Of a stretch of 64,000 nt of DNA, positions 63,536-64,000 are shown one piece after another; position 1 is the first letter of the stretch; every line of letters starts with the position of its first letter. Position numbers and translations under genes: made by a program. The notes under the pieces are model-generated. The model did not search any database. It was not told the DNA's origin and saw only the letters and a program-made list of their open reading frames with translations. Source of the DNA: Desulfobacterales bacterium (lineage in GTDB: Bacteria > Desulfobacterota > Desulfobacteria > Desulfobacterales > JAAELO01); contig JAAELO010000457.1 in the NCBI GenBank assembly GCA_024226555.1, positions 1 to 64,000 of the forward strand, given 5' to 3'.

Positions 63536-64000
63536 ATGGAGACTTCAATAAATTTTGAAAAAATAACCAGGTGCTTCGAAAATGCAGATAAACAAAAAAG
63601 GTCTTTTTTGTATGAGTTCGAAACCTACGAACTACTTAAAAATTCTGGTGCGGAGACTCCACCACCAGTTCTGTTTCTTGAAAAAGGTAAAAGGCTTGAT
63701 GACGAATATTTATCAAAAATGATTGGTAATAAAGTTGTTTTAAAAATAGTATCTCCTGAAATCATCCATAAAACAGAGGTTGAAGGGGTTAAAATCATAG
63801 AAAATTCGCCCTCTAAAATTAGATCTGCATGGCGAAGAATGATTGATGAAGTACCTGATAAATATCATACGTGGATAGAAAAAAATAGAAAATCTGCGCC
63901 TCAAAATTACAAGAAACTGAATAATAAAGAGCTTTTAAAAAAAATCTCTTCCGACATAAAAGGTGTTCTTCTCTGTAAATTCATGCCCCCGGATTCAGAT
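63536..64000 (+). CDS. Acetate/acyl-CoA ligase (ADP-forming), ATP-grasp part, truncated by window end
   Basis: An open frame of 155 codons running off the window. The sequence SGAETPPPVLFLEKGKRL, MIGNKVVLKIVSPEIIHKTE and VEGVKII matches the start of the ATP-grasp subunit of NDP-forming acyl-CoA synthetases (LK..SPEI.HKTE.GGV). These enzymes interconvert acyl-CoA and acid while making ATP, common in anaerobes fermenting amino acids. ATG 63536 has AGGGGTT 5 bp upstream. Whether the CoA-binding domain is fused downstream cannot be seen here. Confidence 0.8.
   Translation, partial: METSINFEKITRCFENADKQKRSFLYEFETYELLKNSGAETPPPVLFLEKGKRLDDEYLSKMIGNKVVLKIVSPEIIHKTEVEGVKIIENSPSKIRSAWRRMIDEVPDKYHTWIEKNRKSAPQNYKKLNNKELLKKISSDIKGVLLCKFMPPDSD

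Overview
The window is low-GC, gene-dense bacterial chromosome without rRNA. Its gene content fits an anaerobic Gram-negative, most likely of the Desulfobacterota (deltaproteobacterial) group: a biotin operon expanded with fatty-acid-synthesis-like genes, a long-form urocanate hydratase, a UbiD-family decarboxylase, an acyl-CoA dehydrogenase remnant, c-di-GMP and multi-receiver signalling proteins, and the start of an ADP-forming acyl-CoA ligase. The taxonomic call is an inference from gene content only.

Layout. 0.1-2.4 kb: hemW and a second radical SAM gene. 2.7-5.3 kb: mltG, nagZ and an SlyD-type FKBP. 5.7-8.9 kb: a DMT exporter and a MarR-MFS drug-efflux pair with operator-like repeats. 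9.7-12.1 kb: a hybrid sensor kinase. 12.4-19.9 kb: a complete histidine-utilisation locus (hutU-ftcD-hutI-fchA on the minus strand, hutC-hutH on the plus strand) with a large operator-like inverted repeat in the divergent intergenic region. 20.1-25.5 kb: MBL hydrolase, purB, UbiD-like decarboxylase, FMN-binding split barrel and a zinc-ribbon protein. 25.8-38.5 kb: an accessory zone with secreted hypotheticals, a sirtuin, a PilZ protein, an orphan Nif11-like peptide, a duplicated LRR-SUFU protein, a second MarR gene, a secreted YciI protein and many gene fragments. 38.5-44.8 kb: biotin cluster (bioD, bioF, two hotdog proteins, KAS, ACP and SDR, divergent from bioA) with a clear BirA operator. 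45-47.8 kb: purA, tadA and tRNA-Arg. 47.8-48.2 kb: integrase and resolvase remnants. 48.3-61.1 kb: a signalling island (two REC-GGDEF-degenerate HD-GYP paralogues flanking two hybrid kinases, CheB and CheR). 61.9-64 kb: alpha/beta hydrolase, an Lrp regulator and the truncated acyl-CoA ligase gene.

The most striking non-coding feature is a family of about 27 short palindromic elements (51-194 bp when both ends are present) between position 1 and 48.3 kb and in none of the last 15 kb. They share 15-19 bp terminal inverted repeats (GGGAACCTCTAATAATTAG and GGGAATCTCTAATAACTG types), and seven copies have perfect 4-bp A/T target duplications. They are MITEs: non-coding, with no transposase in the window. 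They repeatedly sit on stop codons, sometimes supplying the last residues of the protein, and lie inside the hut and biotin operons, between a gene and its terminator, and at the borders of truncated genes.

Functional links: the hut genes convert histidine to glutamate with transfer of the formimino group to tetrahydrofolate. The bio cluster probably makes a pimeloyl-thioester on a dedicated ACP and feeds it to BioF, BioA and BioD. The kinase, CheR, CheB and GGDEF genes look like one chemosensory-like pathway lacking CheA, CheW and a methyl-accepting protein.
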